From the NCBI GenBank assembly GCA_012729335.1, contig JAAYDJ010000004.1, positions 1 to 63,247 of the forward strand: 63,247 bases of DNA. Reading direction: 5' to 3'. This DNA comes from Bacteroidales bacterium (GTDB lineage Bacteria; Bacteroidota; Bacteroidia; Bacteroidales; Prolixibacteraceae). Positions 44,339-54,113 of this stretch are shown piece by piece; the stretch's first letter is position 1, and every line of letters begins with the position of its first letter. The notes under the pieces were generated by a model. The model did not search any database. It had not been told where the DNA came from and saw nothing but the letters and a program-made list of their open reading frames with translations. Both the position numbers and the translations under genes were made by a program.

Positions 44339-45223
44339 ATGGATTACCAGGAATCTTTCATAGCATATCTGCAGTATGAGAAGCGTGATTCTTCCCATAC
44401 GGTAACGGCGTACCGGAAAGACCTGAGCCAGTTTGCGCAGTTTTGTGCGGAGAGGTCGGGGGCATTTGATCCGGGGAGCGTCGACAGGAAGCTGGTGAGA
44501 GACTGGGTGGTCAGTTTGATGGAAGCGGGGTTGACCCCCCGGTCGGTGCGGCGGAAAATTTCCACCCTGAAATCCTACTACAGGTTTTTAATGAAAATGG
44601 GTCATCTGGAATCGACGCCTGTTACCGACATACCCCTGCCCAAAGTGCGGAAGAAGCTGCCGGTCTTCGTGGAGGAGCCGCGGTTGAACCACCTGCTTGA
44701 CGATGGTTTTTTCGGAAGTGATTTCCCCGGAATCAGGGACAAGCTGGTCATCACCCTTCTGTATGGAACAGGGATCCGGCTTTCTGAATTGCTCTCCCTG
44801 CCTGTGGCACGGGTCGATCTGGATCAATGCCAGATCAAGGTGGAGGGGAAAAGGAACAAAGAACGGATCATTCCCTTTCCGAGGAGTATGAAGGGGCAGA
44901 TCAGGGAGTATCTGGAATGCCGGGAAGCGCTGACGGGAAGCGGAGAAGGGATGCTGGTGGTGACCGACAAAGGGGTTCCGGCCTACGGGAAACTGATTTA
45001 CAGGATTGTGAGGAACTACCTGACCCGGGTCACCCTGGCCGAAAAGCGAAGTCCCCATGTTCTGCGGCACACCTATGCCACACACCTGCTGAACAAGGGA
45101 GCCGATCTGAATGCCGTGAAGGAATTGCTCGGCCACGCCAACCTGGCGGCTACGGAAGTGTATACCCATACGACCTTTGAAAAACTGCACGGCGTATACC
45201 GGCAGGCCCACCCCAGGGGGTAA
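44339..45223 (+). CDS. xerC: Tyrosine recombinase XerC
   Basis: 294 residues, the usual XerC/XerD length. The N-terminal SAM-like core-binding domain covers residues 1-85 and the catalytic domain 105-290. The catalytic residues are Arg147 (GTGIRLSEL), Lys171, His240, Arg243 (HVLRHTYATH), His266 (LLGHANLA) and the nucleophile Tyr275 (TEVYTHT). It resolves chromosome dimers at dif together with XerD and FtsK. Its fixed place between rpsU and hpf in Bacteroidota, not beside any mobile element, argues for the housekeeping enzyme rather than an integrase. XerC versus XerD is decided by context only. Confidence 0.93.
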   Translation: MDYQESFIAYLQYEKRDSSHTVTAYRKDLSQFAQFCAERSGAFDPGSVDRKLVRDWVVSLMEAGLTPRSVRRKISTLKSYYRFLMKMGHLESTPVTDIPLPKVRKKLPVFVEEPRLNHLLDDGFFGSDFPGIRDKLVITLLYGTGIRLSELLSLPVARVDLDQCQIKVEGKRNKERIIPFPRSMKGQIREYLECREALTGSGEGMLVVTDKGVPAYGKLIYRIVRNYLTRVTLAEKRSPHVLRHTYATHLLNKGADLNAVKELLGHANLAATEVYTHTTFEKLHGVYRQAHPRG

Positions 45224-45337
45224 TGCCAGGGAAACGGAGGCTTAAACGGCCATCACGGTCCACAAGGCCGGTGGCCGTCCACGCTCCGGATGAACATCTG
45301 AAATATAGAACCATAGGATTAACTTAAAAACAGCGTG

Positions 45338-45640
45338 ATGAACATTAAGGTGAATTCTGTACATTTTACGGCCGATCAGAAACTGATCGATTTTGTAAAC
45401 AAAAAAGTATCGAAAATGGATACCTTTTTTGAAGGGATCATCGGTGCGGAAGTATCCCTGAAGGTCGACAAGCCGGAAGCGGCCAATAATAAGATTTCGG
45501 AAATCAGGATTCAACTTCCCGCTGCAGAGGATCTTTTTGCACGGAAGCAGGCCGATACGTTCGAGGAAGCTACTGATCTGGCGGTAGATGCCATTCGCAT
45601 CCAGTTGACAAGGCATAAAGATAAGGTACGGGGGAAATAA
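45338..45640 (+). CDS. hpf: Ribosome hibernation-promoting factor, short form
   Basis: 100 residues, the short HPF/RaiA type with only the N-terminal S30AE fold (beta-alpha-beta-beta-beta-alpha). Recognisable parts are VHFTADQKLIDFVNKKVSKM, EVSLKVDKPE and the late EEATDLAVDAIRIQLTRHKDK (in outline). It binds the 30S decoding region in starved cells and drives 100S dimer formation. A GTG directly precedes the ATG; the ATG at 45338 is the likelier start. The gene closes the rpsU-xerC-hpf group and precedes the tRNA/tuf promoter. Confidence 0.95.
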   Translation: MNIKVNSVHFTADQKLIDFVNKKVSKMDTFFEGIIGAEVSLKVDKPEAANNKISEIRIQLPAAEDLFARKQADTFEEATDLAVDAIRIQLTRHKDKVRGK

Positions 45641-45664
45641 ATTTTCAATGATTTTTTGATTTTT

Positions 45665-45696
45665 TTTGATCCGTATCAGATTAAATTCTAACTTTG
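45665..45696 (+). promoter_or_regulatory. Promoter of the tRNA-Gly/tRNA-Thr/tuf operon
   Basis: TTTG at 45665-45668 and TAACTTTG at 45689-45696, 20 bases apart, match the Bacteroidota consensus. The tRNA-Gly starts 19 bases after the -7 element. Confidence 0.8.
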
Positions 45697-45715
45697 CACG
45701 GTTTTTTCAAAACTA

Positions 45716-45788
45716 GCGGGAGTAGCTCAGTCGATAGAGCATCAGCCTTCCAAGCTGAGGGTCGCGGGTTTGAGTCCCGTTTCCCGCT
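45716..45788 (+). tRNA. tRNA-Gly (TCC)
   Basis: A complete cloverleaf with anticodon TCC at 45749-45751 (loop CTTCCAA), acceptor GCGGGAG pairing with the 3' strand, D-stem GCTC/GAGC and a T-loop TTTGAGT. CCA is not encoded. Confidence 0.96.
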
Positions 45789-45827
45789 CACGCCGGGCTC
45801 CGGAATTCCGGAGGTCTGGTAAGAAAA

Positions 45828-45899
<72 letters not shown>

Positions 45900-45935
45900 C
45901 TGATGAGTTAAATTAAAAGTTAAAAAACTGAAGTT

Positions 45936-47123
45936 ATGGCAAAAGAACATTTTAAAAGGGACAAGGAGCACGTCAATATCGGCACCATCGGTCACGTTGA
46001 CCATGGCAAGACCACGTTGACGGCTGCCATCACCATGGTACTGGCCAAGAAAGGTCTTTCTGAAATCAAGTCATTTGATGCGATTGACAATGCTCCCGAA
46101 GAGAAGGAAAGGGGTATTACCATTAATACCGCCCACGTGGAGTATTCCACTGAGAAGAGGCATTACGCCCACGTCGACTGTCCGGGTCACGCCGACTATG
46201 TGAAGAACATGGTTACGGGTGCCGCCCAGATGGACGGAGCCATTTTGGTTTGCGCCGCCACCGACGGTCCGATGCCTCAGACCCGCGAACACATTCTGCT
46301 GGCCCGCCAGGTGAATGTGCCCCGTATTGTGGTTTTCATGAACAAAGTCGACATGGTCGATGACGAAGAGTTGCTTGAACTGGTGGAAATGGAACTCCGC
46401 GACCTGCTTTCTTTCTACAAATATGATGGTGACAATTCGCCTGTGATTCGCGGTTCGGCCCTGGGTGCCATGAACGGTGAATCCCAGTGGGAAGAAAAAG
46501 TCATGGAACTGATGGATGCTGTGGACTCCTGGATTCCGCTGCCTCCCCGTGACAAGGACAAACCGTTCCTGATGCCTGTGGAAGATGTCTTCTCCATCAC
46601 CGGCCGCGGAACCGTGGCTACCGGCCGTATCGAAACCGGCGTGGTGCACACCGGCGACGAACTCCAGATCATCGGTCTGGGTGCCGACGGACGTAAAACC
46701 GTCTGTACGGGTGTGGAAATGTTCCGTAAGATCCTTGATGATGGCCAGGCTGGTGACAACGTGGGTCTCCTCCTCCGTGGCGTCGACAAGAAAGAAATCA
46801 AACGCGGGATGATCCTTGCCAAACCCAACAGCATCAAACCTCATACCCGTTTCAAAGCAGAGATCTACGTGCTGAAAAAAGAGGAAGGCGGACGTCACAC
46901 CCCGTTCCACAACAAATACCGGCCGCAGTTTTACCTGCGTACCCTTGACGTGACCGGCGAAATCCACCTCCCCGAAGGACGTGAAATGGTGATGCCCGGC
47001 GACAACGTCTCCATTGAAGTGGAACTCATCTACCCGGTGGCTCTGAACGTCGGTCTTCAGTTCGCTATCCGCGAAGGCGGCCGCACCGTCGGTGCCGGTC
47101 AGGTGACCGAAATCGTCGAATAA
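45936..47123 (+). CDS. tuf: Elongation factor Tu
   Basis: 395 residues. GTPase that delivers aminoacyl-tRNA to the ribosome. G1 is GHVDHGKTT (residues 18-26), G2 region [13 protein letters not shown]3 DCPGH, G4 NKVD and G5 GSALGA. Domains 2 and 3 are complete ([13 protein letters not shown]; the late [13 protein letters not shown]). It begins [20 protein letters not shown] (in outline), standard for Bacteroidota. It shares the promoter upstream of tRNA-Gly and is followed by a strong hairpin, so most transcripts probably end there; a tRNA-shaped element and secE follow. Confidence 0.98.
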   Translation: MAKEHFKRDKEHVNIGTIGHVDHGKTTLTAAITMVLAKKGLSEIKSFDAIDNAPEEKERGITINTAHVEYSTEKRHYAHVDCPGHADYVKNMVTGAAQMDGAILVCAATDGPMPQTREHILLARQVNVPRIVVFMNKVDMVDDEELLELVEMELRDLLSFYKYDGDNSPVIRGSALGAMNGESQWEEKVMELMDAVDSWIPLPPRDKDKPFLMPVEDVFSITGRGTVATGRIETGVVHTGDELQIIGLGADGRKTVCTGVEMFRKILDDGQAGDNVGLLLRGVDKKEIKRGMILAKPNSIKPHTRFKAEIYVLKKEEGGRHTPFHNKYRPQFYLRTLDVTGEIHLPEGREMVMPGDNVSIEVELIYPVALNVGLQFAIREGGRTVGAGQVTEIVE

Positions 47124-47154
47124 TTCAGATTATTCCAGATATGGCAGTATAAAT

Positions 47155-47190
47155 TAGTCCCGGACTCATTTTTCAGTCCGGGACTATTTT
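47155..47190 (+). terminator. Terminator or attenuator after tuf
   Basis: A perfect 12-base stem TAGTCCCGGACT/AGTCCGGGACTA around an 8-base loop is followed by TTTT. It separates the abundant tuf message from secE-nusG; no clear TAnnTTTG promoter is seen before secE, so read-through is probably partial. Confidence 0.8.
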
Positions 47191-47249
47191 CGGATGAACC
47201 TCAATCGGGAGGGGTGCCTGGCACAGTAAGTTCGACCCTTACCATCCGC
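47191..47249 (+). other. tRNA-shaped element without an anticodon loop (possible decayed tRNA)
   Basis: The pieces of a cloverleaf occur in order. Acceptor strands CGGATG and CATCCG pair over six bases. A D-arm CCTC/GAGG closes a loop AATCGG that fits A14-R15-Y-Y-G18-G19. GTGCC and GGCAC pair as an anticodon stem closed by a single T. A T-arm GTAAG/CTTAC has loop TTCGACC, matching TTCRANY. The 7-base anticodon loop and most of the variable loop are absent, so it cannot decode. In many Bacteroidota a tRNA-Trp gene occupies this tuf-secE gap. It could be a remnant of that gene or a retained tRNA mimic, for example for transcript processing. Confidence 0.55.
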
Positions 47250-47265
47250 GCAAAACATTTCACAT

Positions 47266-47463
47266 ATGTTCAGGAAACTCAGGGAATATGCTAAGGAGGC
47301 CTACGACGAGCTGATGCACAAAGTCACGTGGCCTACCTGGAAAGAGCTGCAGAGCAGCGCTTTGGTTGTAATGGTTGCTTCCTTTATTATAGCACTTGTA
47401 ATTTTCGTTATGGACATCTCCTTCGAGAACATAATGAGATTTATCTATGGCTTGTTTTATTAA
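47266..47463 (+). CDS. secE: Preprotein translocase subunit SecE
   Basis: A 65-residue single-span protein. An amphipathic N-terminus (FRKLREYAKEAYDELMHKVTWPTW in outline) carries the conserved KVTWPTWKEL motif, followed by one membrane helix (SALVVMVASFIIALVIFVMD) near residues 30-50. This is the short SecE form common outside Enterobacteria. It forms the SecYEG channel with SecY and SecG. The gene is 20 bases upstream of nusG, the usual order, and follows the hairpin after tuf. Confidence 0.97.
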   Translation: MFRKLREYAKEAYDELMHKVTWPTWKELQSSALVVMVASFIIALVIFVMDISFENIMRFIYGLFY

Positions 47464-47483
47464 TTAACTGCTGAAGACGCACA

Positions 47484-48032
47484 ATGAGCGATTCTGTTAA
47501 AAAATGGTATGTCCTTCGGGCGATAGGCGGCAAAGAGAAGAAGGTGAAGGAGTACGTGGAAAACGAAATTGCCAAGGGTGGTCTTCAGGGGTTCGTGTCA
47601 CAGGTTTTGATACCTAACGAAAAGGTTTATCAGATCAGAAACGGAAAAAAGATCAGTAAGGAGAGAAGTCTATACCCGGGATATGTCCTGATAGAAGCCG
47701 TTTTGGCCGGAGAGGTTGCGCACATTCTGCGCAATATCCCCAACGTCATCGGTTTTTTGGGCGACACCAAAGGGGGGGACCCTGTGCCGTTGAGGCAGAG
47801 TGAGGTCAACCGCATCCTGGGAAAGATCGACGAACTGGCCGATACCGGCGAAGAATTGAACATCCCGTTCGTGGTAGGAGAAACTGTAAAAGTAATCGAT
47901 GGACCATTTAACGGTTTCAACGGCACCATTGAGCAAATCAATGAGGAGAAGAAGAAACTGCAGGTAATGGTGAAGATTTTTGGTAGAAAGACTCCTTTGG
48001 AACTCAGTTTCTTACAGGTTGAGAAGGAGTAG
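47484..48032 (+). CDS. nusG: Transcription termination/antitermination factor NusG
   Basis: 182 residues with an N-terminal NGN domain (residues 5-115; KKWYVLRAIGGKEKKVKEYV, YPGYVLIEAVL, FLGDTKGGDPVPL) that binds the RNA polymerase clamp and a C-terminal KOW domain (about 125-180; FVVGETVKVIDGPFNGFNGT in outline). It modulates pausing and links RNA polymerase to Rho or ribosomes. The position before rplK is standard. No insertion domain is present, and length is in the usual range. Confidence 0.97.
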   Translation: MSDSVKKWYVLRAIGGKEKKVKEYVENEIAKGGLQGFVSQVLIPNEKVYQIRNGKKISKERSLYPGYVLIEAVLAGEVAHILRNIPNVIGFLGDTKGGDPVPLRQSEVNRILGKIDELADTGEELNIPFVVGETVKVIDGPFNGFNGTIEQINEEKKKLQVMVKIFGRKTPLELSFLQVEKE

Positions 48033-48053
48033 AAAACGCTCTAAAATTTTGCT

Positions 48054-48497
48054 ATGGCGAAAGAAATTGCTGGATTAATCAAATTACAGATCAAAGGTGG
48101 TGCCGCTAACCCGTCGCCGCCGGTAGGGCCGGCATTGGGGTCAAAAGGGGTGAACATCATGCAGTTCTGTAAACTTTTCAATGCCCGGACGCAAGACCAG
48201 GCAGGGAAAGTTTTACCTGTGGTGATTACGGTTTACGCCGACAAGTCGTTTGATTTCATCGTCAAACAACCCCCCGTGGCCATCCAGCTTCTCGAAGCTT
48301 CCAAAGCGAAGAAAGGTTCTGCGGAGCCAAACCTGAAGAAGGTGGCTTCCGTGACCTGGGAGGAGGTCAGACAAATTGCTGAAAACAAAATGTCAGATCT
48401 CAACTGCTTCACCATGGAATCGGCGATGAGCATGGTAGCCGGTACTGCCAGAAGTATGGGGATTACCGTAGAGGGACCATCTCCATTCAATAATTAA
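48054..48497 (+). CDS. rplK: 50S ribosomal protein L11
   Basis: 147 residues. Starts [20 protein letters not shown], with the proline-rich [21 protein letters not shown] segment (in outline) that forms the N-terminal domain for thiopeptide, EF-G and RelA signalling contacts, then the rRNA-binding C-terminal domain ending near [13 protein letters not shown]. Sits at the GTPase-associated centre with L10 and L12. First of the rplK-rplA pair; 21 bases after nusG and 14 before rplA, so likely co-transcribed. Confidence 0.98.
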   Translation: MAKEIAGLIKLQIKGGAANPSPPVGPALGSKGVNIMQFCKLFNARTQDQAGKVLPVVITVYADKSFDFIVKQPPVAIQLLEASKAKKGSAEPNLKKVASVTWEEVRQIAENKMSDLNCFTMESAMSMVAGTARSMGITVEGPSPFNN

Positions 48498-48511
48498 TTA
48501 AATTTTATACG

Positions 48512-49207
48512 ATGGGCAGAATTACGAAAAATAAAAAAGCTGCACTTGGGAAAATTGAAAAGGCGAAAGTCTACACGCTCGACGAAGCCGCAAGCCTTGT
48601 GAAGGAGATTACCTTCACCAAGTTCGACGCGTCGGTCGATATCGACATTCGCCTTGGGGTGGACCCGAGGAAAGCCAACCAGATGGTCAGAGGCGTAGTT
48701 TCGTTACCCCATGGAACAGGAAAAGAGGTCAGGGTACTGGCTTTGGTTACCTCCGACAAGGAGCAGGAAGCCAAAGATGCGGGCGCTGATTTTGTAGGTC
48801 TCGAGGAGTATATCGAGAAAATCAAAGGCGGATGGACCGATGTCGACGTGATCATCACCATGCCTCCCGTGATGGGTAAGATCGGTGCCCTCGGGCGCAT
48901 CCTGGGTCCCCGCGGCCTGATGCCCAACCCGAAAAGCGGCACCGTCACCATGGATGTGGGCAAAGCCGTCCAGGAAGTGAAACAGGGTAAAATCGACTTT
49001 AAGGTCGACAAGTTTGGGATCGTCCACACATCCATCGGAAAGGTCTCCTTCACCCCTGATAAACTGAAGGATAACGCCCGCGAGTTTGTCAACACCATCG
49101 TCAAACTCAAACCCGTGGCCGCAAAAGGAACCTACATCAAAAGCATCTACCTCTCCAGTACCATGAGCCCTGGTATCCAAGTTGAACCCAAGTCAGTCAC
49201 TGACTAA
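48512..49207 (+). CDS. rplA: 50S ribosomal protein L1
   Basis: 231 residues, usual length. The two-domain L1 fold is indicated by the [20 protein letters not shown] start, the central hinge with [23 protein letters not shown] (in outline, the family signature) and the late [20 protein letters not shown]1 forms the L1 stalk that guides E-site tRNA. In other bacteria it represses its own rplKA message; a mimic hairpin was not identified here. It follows rplK by 14 bases and precedes rplJ by 12. Confidence 0.98.
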   Translation: MGRITKNKKAALGKIEKAKVYTLDEAASLVKEITFTKFDASVDIDIRLGVDPRKANQMVRGVVSLPHGTGKEVRVLALVTSDKEQEAKDAGADFVGLEEYIEKIKGGWTDVDVIITMPPVMGKIGALGRILGPRGLMPNPKSGTVTMDVGKAVQEVKQGKIDFKVDKFGIVHTSIGKVSFTPDKLKDNAREFVNTIVKLKPVAAKGTYIKSIYLSSTMSPGIQVEPKSVTD

Positions 49208-49219
49208 AAATGCGTTGTT

Positions 49220-49744
49220 ATGAAGAGTTCTGAAAAACAGGTGATTATTGATAGTTTAACCGAACAGATTAAGAAATACAACCATTTTTACCTGGCTGAC
49301 ATTACCGGTCTCAATGCTGAAGGTACCAGCGAACTCCGGAGAAGATGTTTCAAACAGGAGATCAAACTGGTTGTAGTAAAAAACACCCTGCTGCGTAAGG
49401 CACTGGAAAAATCGGGCAAGGATGCTTCCGGGCTTTATGATATTCTCAAAGGCAATACCTCGGTCATGTTCAGCGATGCCGGCAATGGCCCGGCCAAATT
49501 GATCAAGGAGTTCAAGAAAGTACACAAACCCACCCTGCTCAAGGGGGCTTTCGTGGAAGAAGCGGTTTACATCGGCGATGACCAGCTCGACGCGCTCCTC
49601 ACCGTTAAATCGAAGAACGAACTCGTGGCCGACCTGGTCGCCTTGCTGCAATCACCCATGAAGACGGTCCTTTCACAGCTCCAGTCGGGTGGTACTATTT
49701 TACACGGAGTACTGAAAACTCTGGAAGAAAAGAAAAATAATTAA
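49220..49744 (+). CDS. rplJ: 50S ribosomal protein L10
   Basis: 174 residues. The N-terminal globular domain (FYLADITGLNAEGTSELRRRCF in outline, then VVKNTLLRKALEKSG) anchors to 23S rRNA, and the C-terminal helix carries L12 dimers. Parts such as GNTSVMFSDAGNGPAKLIKEF match the family. It ends in a charged EEKKNN tail. It is 21 bases upstream of rplL. In other bacteria the L10-L12 complex represses its own translation; no leader structure was assigned here because rplA ends only 12 bases away. Confidence 0.97.
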   Translation: MKSSEKQVIIDSLTEQIKKYNHFYLADITGLNAEGTSELRRRCFKQEIKLVVVKNTLLRKALEKSGKDASGLYDILKGNTSVMFSDAGNGPAKLIKEFKKVHKPTLLKGAFVEEAVYIGDDQLDALLTVKSKNELVADLVALLQSPMKTVLSQLQSGGTILHGVLKTLEEKKNN

Positions 49745-49765
49745 TCATTTTAAAATTCAATACAA

Positions 49766-50146
49766 ATGGCAGATTTAAAACAGCTTGCAGCTGAGTTAGT
49801 GAACTTGACTGTTAAAGAGGTTAACGAATTGTCCAAGATCCTGAAAGATGAATATGGCATTGAACCTGCTGCCGCAGCTGTCGCAGTGGCCGGTCCTGCA
49901 GCCGCCAGCGCCGAAGTCGCTGAAGAAGCTGTTCAGACTGAATTCGATGTCATCCTCAAGTTTGGTGGTCAGGCAAAACTCCAGGTGGTTAAACTCATTA
50001 AAGAACTGACCGGTCTTGGCCTCAAGGAAGCCAAAGAACTGGTTGACGCAGCCCCCAAGGCAGTCAAGGAAAAAGTTTCAAAGGAAGAAGCTGAATCTTT
50101 GAAAGCCCAGCTCGAAGAAGCAGGAGCAGAAGTTGAAATTAAATAA
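49766..50146 (+). CDS. rplL: 50S ribosomal protein L7/L12
   Basis: 126 residues: N-terminal dimerisation helices, an Ala-rich flexible hinge (residues 35-55; [20 protein letters not shown]) and the C-terminal domain with [32 protein letters not shown] (in outline) and the ending [10 protein letters not shown]. It recruits translational GTPases. It is followed by a strong hairpin in the gap before rpoB, so expression can exceed that of rpoBC. Confidence 0.98.
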   Translation: MADLKQLAAELVNLTVKEVNELSKILKDEYGIEPAAAAVAVAGPAAASAEVAEEAVQTEFDVILKFGGQAKLQVVKLIKELTGLGLKEAKELVDAAPKAVKEKVSKEEAESLKAQLEEAGAEVEIK

Positions 50147-50169
50147 GTGGAGCCTTATTTAAGGTAATA

Positions 50170-50208
50170 TGGTTTAGAATCTCGCTTCGGCCAGATTCTA
50201 AACCTTTT
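50170..50208 (+). terminator. Attenuator hairpin between rplL and rpoB
   Basis: GGTTTAGAATCT pairs perfectly with AGATTCTAAACC around a 10-base loop containing CTTCGG, followed by five T. It lies 24 bases after rplL and 38 before rpoB, a position where other bacteria reduce ribosomal protein transcription into rpoBC. Confidence 0.8.
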
Positions 50209-50245
50209 TGTATTTATATTTTTACTACTTAACCTGTATAAATAC

Positions 50246-53200
50246 ATGTTCATAAATAATAAGAACGAGAGGATCAGTTTCTCCTCATCCCAAACCAGGT
50301 ATGATTATCCTGACTTCCTCGAGGTGCAGGTGAAGTCATTCCGGGAATTTTTTCAGTTGAACACCACCCCCGAGAACCGGAAAAACGAAGGCCTTTTCAA
50401 GGTTTTCCAGGAGAATTTCCCTATTTCCGACACACGCAACAATTTTGTTCTCGAGTTCATAGATTACCAGGTTGATCCCCCGCGTTACAGCATCGATGAA
50501 TGCATTGAACGGGGACTTACTTTCAGTGTGCCCCTGAAGGCCAAGCTGAAGCTTTACTGTACCGACCCTGAACATGAGGATTTTGATACGGTAGTGCAGG
50601 ATGTCTACCTGGGAACCGTTCCCTACATGACCGACAAGGGAACCTTTATCATCAACGGTGCCGAAAGGGTCATCGTTTCCCAGCTGCACCGTTCGCCCGG
50701 CGTTTTCTTCGGGCAGAGTGTCCATGCCAACGGAACCAAACTCTATTCGGCCAGGATCATCCCCTTTAAGGGATCGTGGATCGAATTCGCCACCGACATC
50801 AACAGTGTGATGTATGCCTACATCGACCGGAAAAAGAAATTGCCGGTGACCACGCTGCTCAGGGCCATTGGTTTCGAAAGCGACAAAGACGTATTGGAGA
50901 TTTTTGACCTGGCCGACGAAATCAAGGTGTCGAAAACCGGCCTCAAGAAGGTGGTTGGCCGCAAACTGGCCGCCCGCGTCCTGAAATCGTGGGTGGAAGA
51001 CTTCGTCGATGAAGATACCGGCGAAGTGGTCTCCATTGAAAGAAATGAAGTGATCATCGACCGCGAAACGATTCTTACCGACGACCACATCGATGAAATC
51101 ATCGATGCCGGGACCAAAACCATCTTACTGCACAAGGAGGATCAGAACCAGCAGGATTTCGCGATCATCTACAATACCTTGCAGAAAGACCCCTGTAACT
51201 CCGAAAAGGAAGCCGTTCTGCACATTTACCGTCAGCTGCGTAATGCCGAACCTCCGGACGAGGCGACTGCCCGGGATGTCATTGACAAGCTTTTCTTCTC
51301 CGACAAACGTTATGACCTGGGGGATGTAGGACGTTACCGGATCAACAAGAAGCTGGGACTCCACAGCGATATGGAAACCAGGGTGCTTACCCGGGAAGAC
51401 ATCATCGAGATTATCAAATACCTGATCAAGCTGATCAATTCGAGGACTGATGTAGACGATATCGACCACCTGAGCAACCGCAGGGTGCGTACTGTCGGCG
51501 AACAGATGTTCGGTCAGTTTGGAGTAGGTCTGGCCCGTATGGCCCGTACCATCCGTGAGAGAATGAACGTCAGGGACAATGAGGTGTTCACGCCCATTGA
51601 CCTGATCAATTCAAAGACCCTCTCGTCGGTCATCAACTCCTTCTTTGGCACGAATGCCTTGTCGCAGTTCATGGATCAGACCAATCCCCTGGCGGAAATG
51701 ACCCACAAGCGGCGAATGTCGGCTTTGGGACCCGGAGGTCTCTCACGGGAACGTGCAGGATTCGAGGTGCGGGACGTTCACTATACGCATTACGGGCGTC
51801 TCTGCCCGATTGAAACTCCTGAAGGCCCCAACATCGGACTGATTTCTTCGTTGTGTGTCTATGCCAAGATCACCGACCTGGGATTTATTGCCACACCATA
51901 CCGGAAGGTGACCAACGGAAAGGTGGACCTGACCGATGAAGGGGTGGTGTTTCTGACCGCCGAAGAGGAGGAAGAGACGATCATTGCCCAGGCCAGTGCA
52001 CCTGTCGACAGTGAGGGGAATTTTATCAGGCCCAGGGTCAAGGCGCGTCTTGACGGGGATTATCCCCTGGTCGACAAGGAGAGTGTTCAGCTCATGGACG
52101 TAGGCCCCAATCAGATTGCCTCGGTGGCCGCTTCGCTGATTCCCTTTCTGGAGCATGACGATGCCAACCGGGCCCTGATGGGATCCAACATGATGCGGCA
52201 GGCGGTTCCGCTGTTGCGGCCTGAGGCGCCTATCGTAGGTACCGGCCTCGAAGGAAGGGCTGCCGCCGACTCCCGTATTCTGATCAAGGCCGAAGGTGAC
52301 GGCGTCATCGAGTATGTCGACGCCCGCCAGATCATCGTCCGCTATGACATGACCGAAGACGATAAATTCGTCCGCTTCGACCCCGAACTGGTCACTTATG
52401 ACCTGCCCAAATATACCAAGACCAACCAGGGAACCACCGTAGATCTCAAGCCTATCGTGGTGAAGGGGCAAAGGGTGAGAAACGGCGACATCCTTACCGA
52501 AGGGTACGCCACCCAGAGCGGGGAACTGGCCCTGGGCCGTAACCTGATGGTGGCTTTCATGCCCTGGCAGGGATACAACTACGAGGATGCCATCGTGGTA
52601 TCGGAGCGGGTCGTCCGTGAAGATGTGTTCACATCGGTGCATGTCGACGAATACAGCCTGGAAGTCCGCGATACCAAGCGGGGTGTCGAGGAATTTACCT
52701 CCGATATTCCCAATGTGAGCGAGGATGCCACCCGTAACCTCGATGAGAACGGACTGATCCGCATTGGCGCCAATGTCAGGCCGGGCGATATCCTGATCGG
52801 GAAGATCACTCCCAAGGGGGAATCCGATCCCTCTCCCGAGGAGAAACTGCTCAGGGCGATCTTCGGGGATAAAGCCGGGGATGTCAAAGACGCTTCCCTG
52901 AAGGCGTCACCTTCTCTCAACGGCGTGGTCATCGATAAAAAACTCTTCTCCAGGGTGGCCAAGGAAAAGAAAGGCAAACTTTCTACCAAACCCCTGCTCG
53001 ACCAGATCGATGTAAGGTTTGACAAGGAGGTGGCTCAATTGCGCGGCCGGCTTGAAGAGAAGCTGTTTGAACTGGTTTCAGGAAAGACCTCCCAGGGTGT
53101 CAAGGATTATTACGGGACTGAAGTGATCACCAAAGGAGTGAAGTTCACCCTTAAGCAACTTCAGGAGATCGACTACCTGACGGTGAACCCCTCCAGGTGG

Positions 53201-54058
53201 ACCACCGATAAGGACAAGAACGACCTGATCTTCCGCCTGGTGAACAACTACATCATCAAGTATAAGGAGGCTGAAGCGGTTTCACGGCGCGAGCGGTTTA
53301 ACGTGACCATTGGTGATGAACTGCCTGCCGGTATCATTCAGCTGGCCAAGGTTTACATCGCCAAGAAGCGGAAGCTTCAGATCGGGGACAAGATGGCAGG
53401 GCGCCATGGTAACAAGGGGATCGTCTCCCGTGTGGTGCGTGTCGAGGACATGCCCTTCCTGGCCGACGGAACCCCCGTTGACATTGTGCTTAATCCTCTG
53501 GGTGTGCCTTCACGTATGAACCTGGGGCAGATCTACGAAACCGTGCTGGGATGGGCCGGAAAAGAACTGGGGGTGAAATTTGCCACGCCCATCTTCGACG
53601 GCGCTTCTCTGGAGAATATCTCGGTGTATACCGAAAAAGCCGGCATTCCCCGCTACGGAAAAACAGTCCTGTATGACGGTGAAACGGGCGAACCCTTCGA
53701 TCAGCCGGCCACAGTGGGGATCATCTATATGATGAAACTGGGGCACATGGTCGAGGACAAAATGCATGCCCGTTCCATTGGTCCGTACTCCCTCATCACC
53801 CAGCAGCCCCTGGGCGGGAAAGCCCAGTTCGGGGGACAGCGTTTCGGGGAAATGGAGGTCTGGGCCCTTGAGGCTTTCGGGGCTTCCCATATCCTGCAGG
53901 AAATCCTGACGGTTAAGTCAGACGACGTGATGGGCCGCGCCAAGGCTTACGAAGCCATCGTCAAAGGTGAACCCATGCCGCAACCGGGAATTCCCGAATC
54001 ACTCAACGTCCTTCTGCATGAATTGCGGGGATTGGGCCTGAGCGTAAGAATGGAATAA
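50246..54058 (+). CDS. rpoB: DNA-directed RNA polymerase subunit beta
   Basis: 1270 residues, the Bacteroidota length. The N-terminal lobes include [15 protein letters not shown]; the rifampicin region lies near [25 protein letters not shown] (in outline, about residue 470) with the standard Gln/Asp/His/Arg positions, suggesting wild-type sensitivity; the active-site side includes [12 protein letters not shown] and later [15 protein letters not shown]; the C-terminal clamp part has [17 protein letters not shown] and the ending [19 protein letters not shown]. It catalyses RNA synthesis with beta-prime encoded 55 bases downstream. The hairpin before it probably sets its level. Confidence 0.98.
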   Translation: MFINNKNERISFSSSQTRYDYPDFLEVQVKSFREFFQLNTTPENRKNEGLFKVFQENFPISDTRNNFVLEFIDYQVDPPRYSIDECIERGLTFSVPLKAKLKLYCTDPEHEDFDTVVQDVYLGTVPYMTDKGTFIINGAERVIVSQLHRSPGVFFGQSVHANGTKLYSARIIPFKGSWIEFATDINSVMYAYIDRKKKLPVTTLLRAIGFESDKDVLEIFDLADEIKVSKTGLKKVVGRKLAARVLKSWVEDFVDEDTGEVVSIERNEVIIDRETILTDDHIDEIIDAGTKTILLHKEDQNQQDFAIIYNTLQKDPCNSEKEAVLHIYRQLRNAEPPDEATARDVIDKLFFSDKRYDLGDVGRYRINKKLGLHSDMETRVLTREDIIEIIKYLIKLINSRTDVDDIDHLSNRRVRTVGEQMFGQFGVGLARMARTIRERMNVRDNEVFTPIDLINSKTLSSVINSFFGTNALSQFMDQTNPLAEMTHKRRMSALGPGGLSRERAGFEVRDVHYTHYGRLCPIETPEGPNIGLISSLCVYAKITDLGFIATPYRKVTNGKVDLTDEGVVFLTAEEEEETIIAQASAPVDSEGNFIRPRVKARLDGDYPLVDKESVQLMDVGPNQIASVAASLIPFLEHDDANRALMGSNMMRQAVPLLRPEAPIVGTGLEGRAAADSRILIKAEGDGVIEYVDARQIIVRYDMTEDDKFVRFDPELVTYDLPKYTKTNQGTTVDLKPIVVKGQRVRNGDILTEGYATQSGELALGRNLMVAFMPWQGYNYEDAIVVSERVVREDVFTSVHVDEYSLEVRDTKRGVEEFTSDIPNVSEDATRNLDENGLIRIGANVRPGDILIGKITPKGESDPSPEEKLLRAIFGDKAGDVKDASLKASPSLNGVVIDKKLFSRVAKEKKGKLSTKPLLDQIDVRFDKEVAQLRGRLEEKLFELVSGKTSQGVKDYYGTEVITKGVKFTLKQLQEIDYLTVNPSRWTTDKDKNDLIFRLVNNYIIKYKEAEAVSRRERFNVTIGDELPAGIIQLAKVYIAKKRKLQIGDKMAGRHGNKGIVSRVVRVEDMPFLADGTPVDIVLNPLGVPSRMNLGQIYETVLGWAGKELGVKFATPIFDGASLENISVYTEKAGIPRYGKTVLYDGETGEPFDQPATVGIIYMMKLGHMVEDKMHARSIGPYSLITQQPLGGKAQFGGQRFGEMEVWALEAFGASHILQEILTVKSDDVMGRAKAYEAIVKGEPMPQPGIPESLNVLLHELRGLGLSVRME

Positions 54059-54113
54059 TTTACAGGACCATCTGTAAGGATGGGTGTTGATTCAACTATA
54101 AAGCGTAGTTTGT

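Noticed and set aside
44339-45223. Integrase of a mobile island
   Set aside because: The gene is in the conserved rpsU-xerC-hpf order and no attachment site repeat was found around the nearby tRNA genes.
47191-47249. A functional tRNA-Trp gene
   Set aside because: The anticodon loop is missing, so it cannot decode; only a remnant or mimic is possible.
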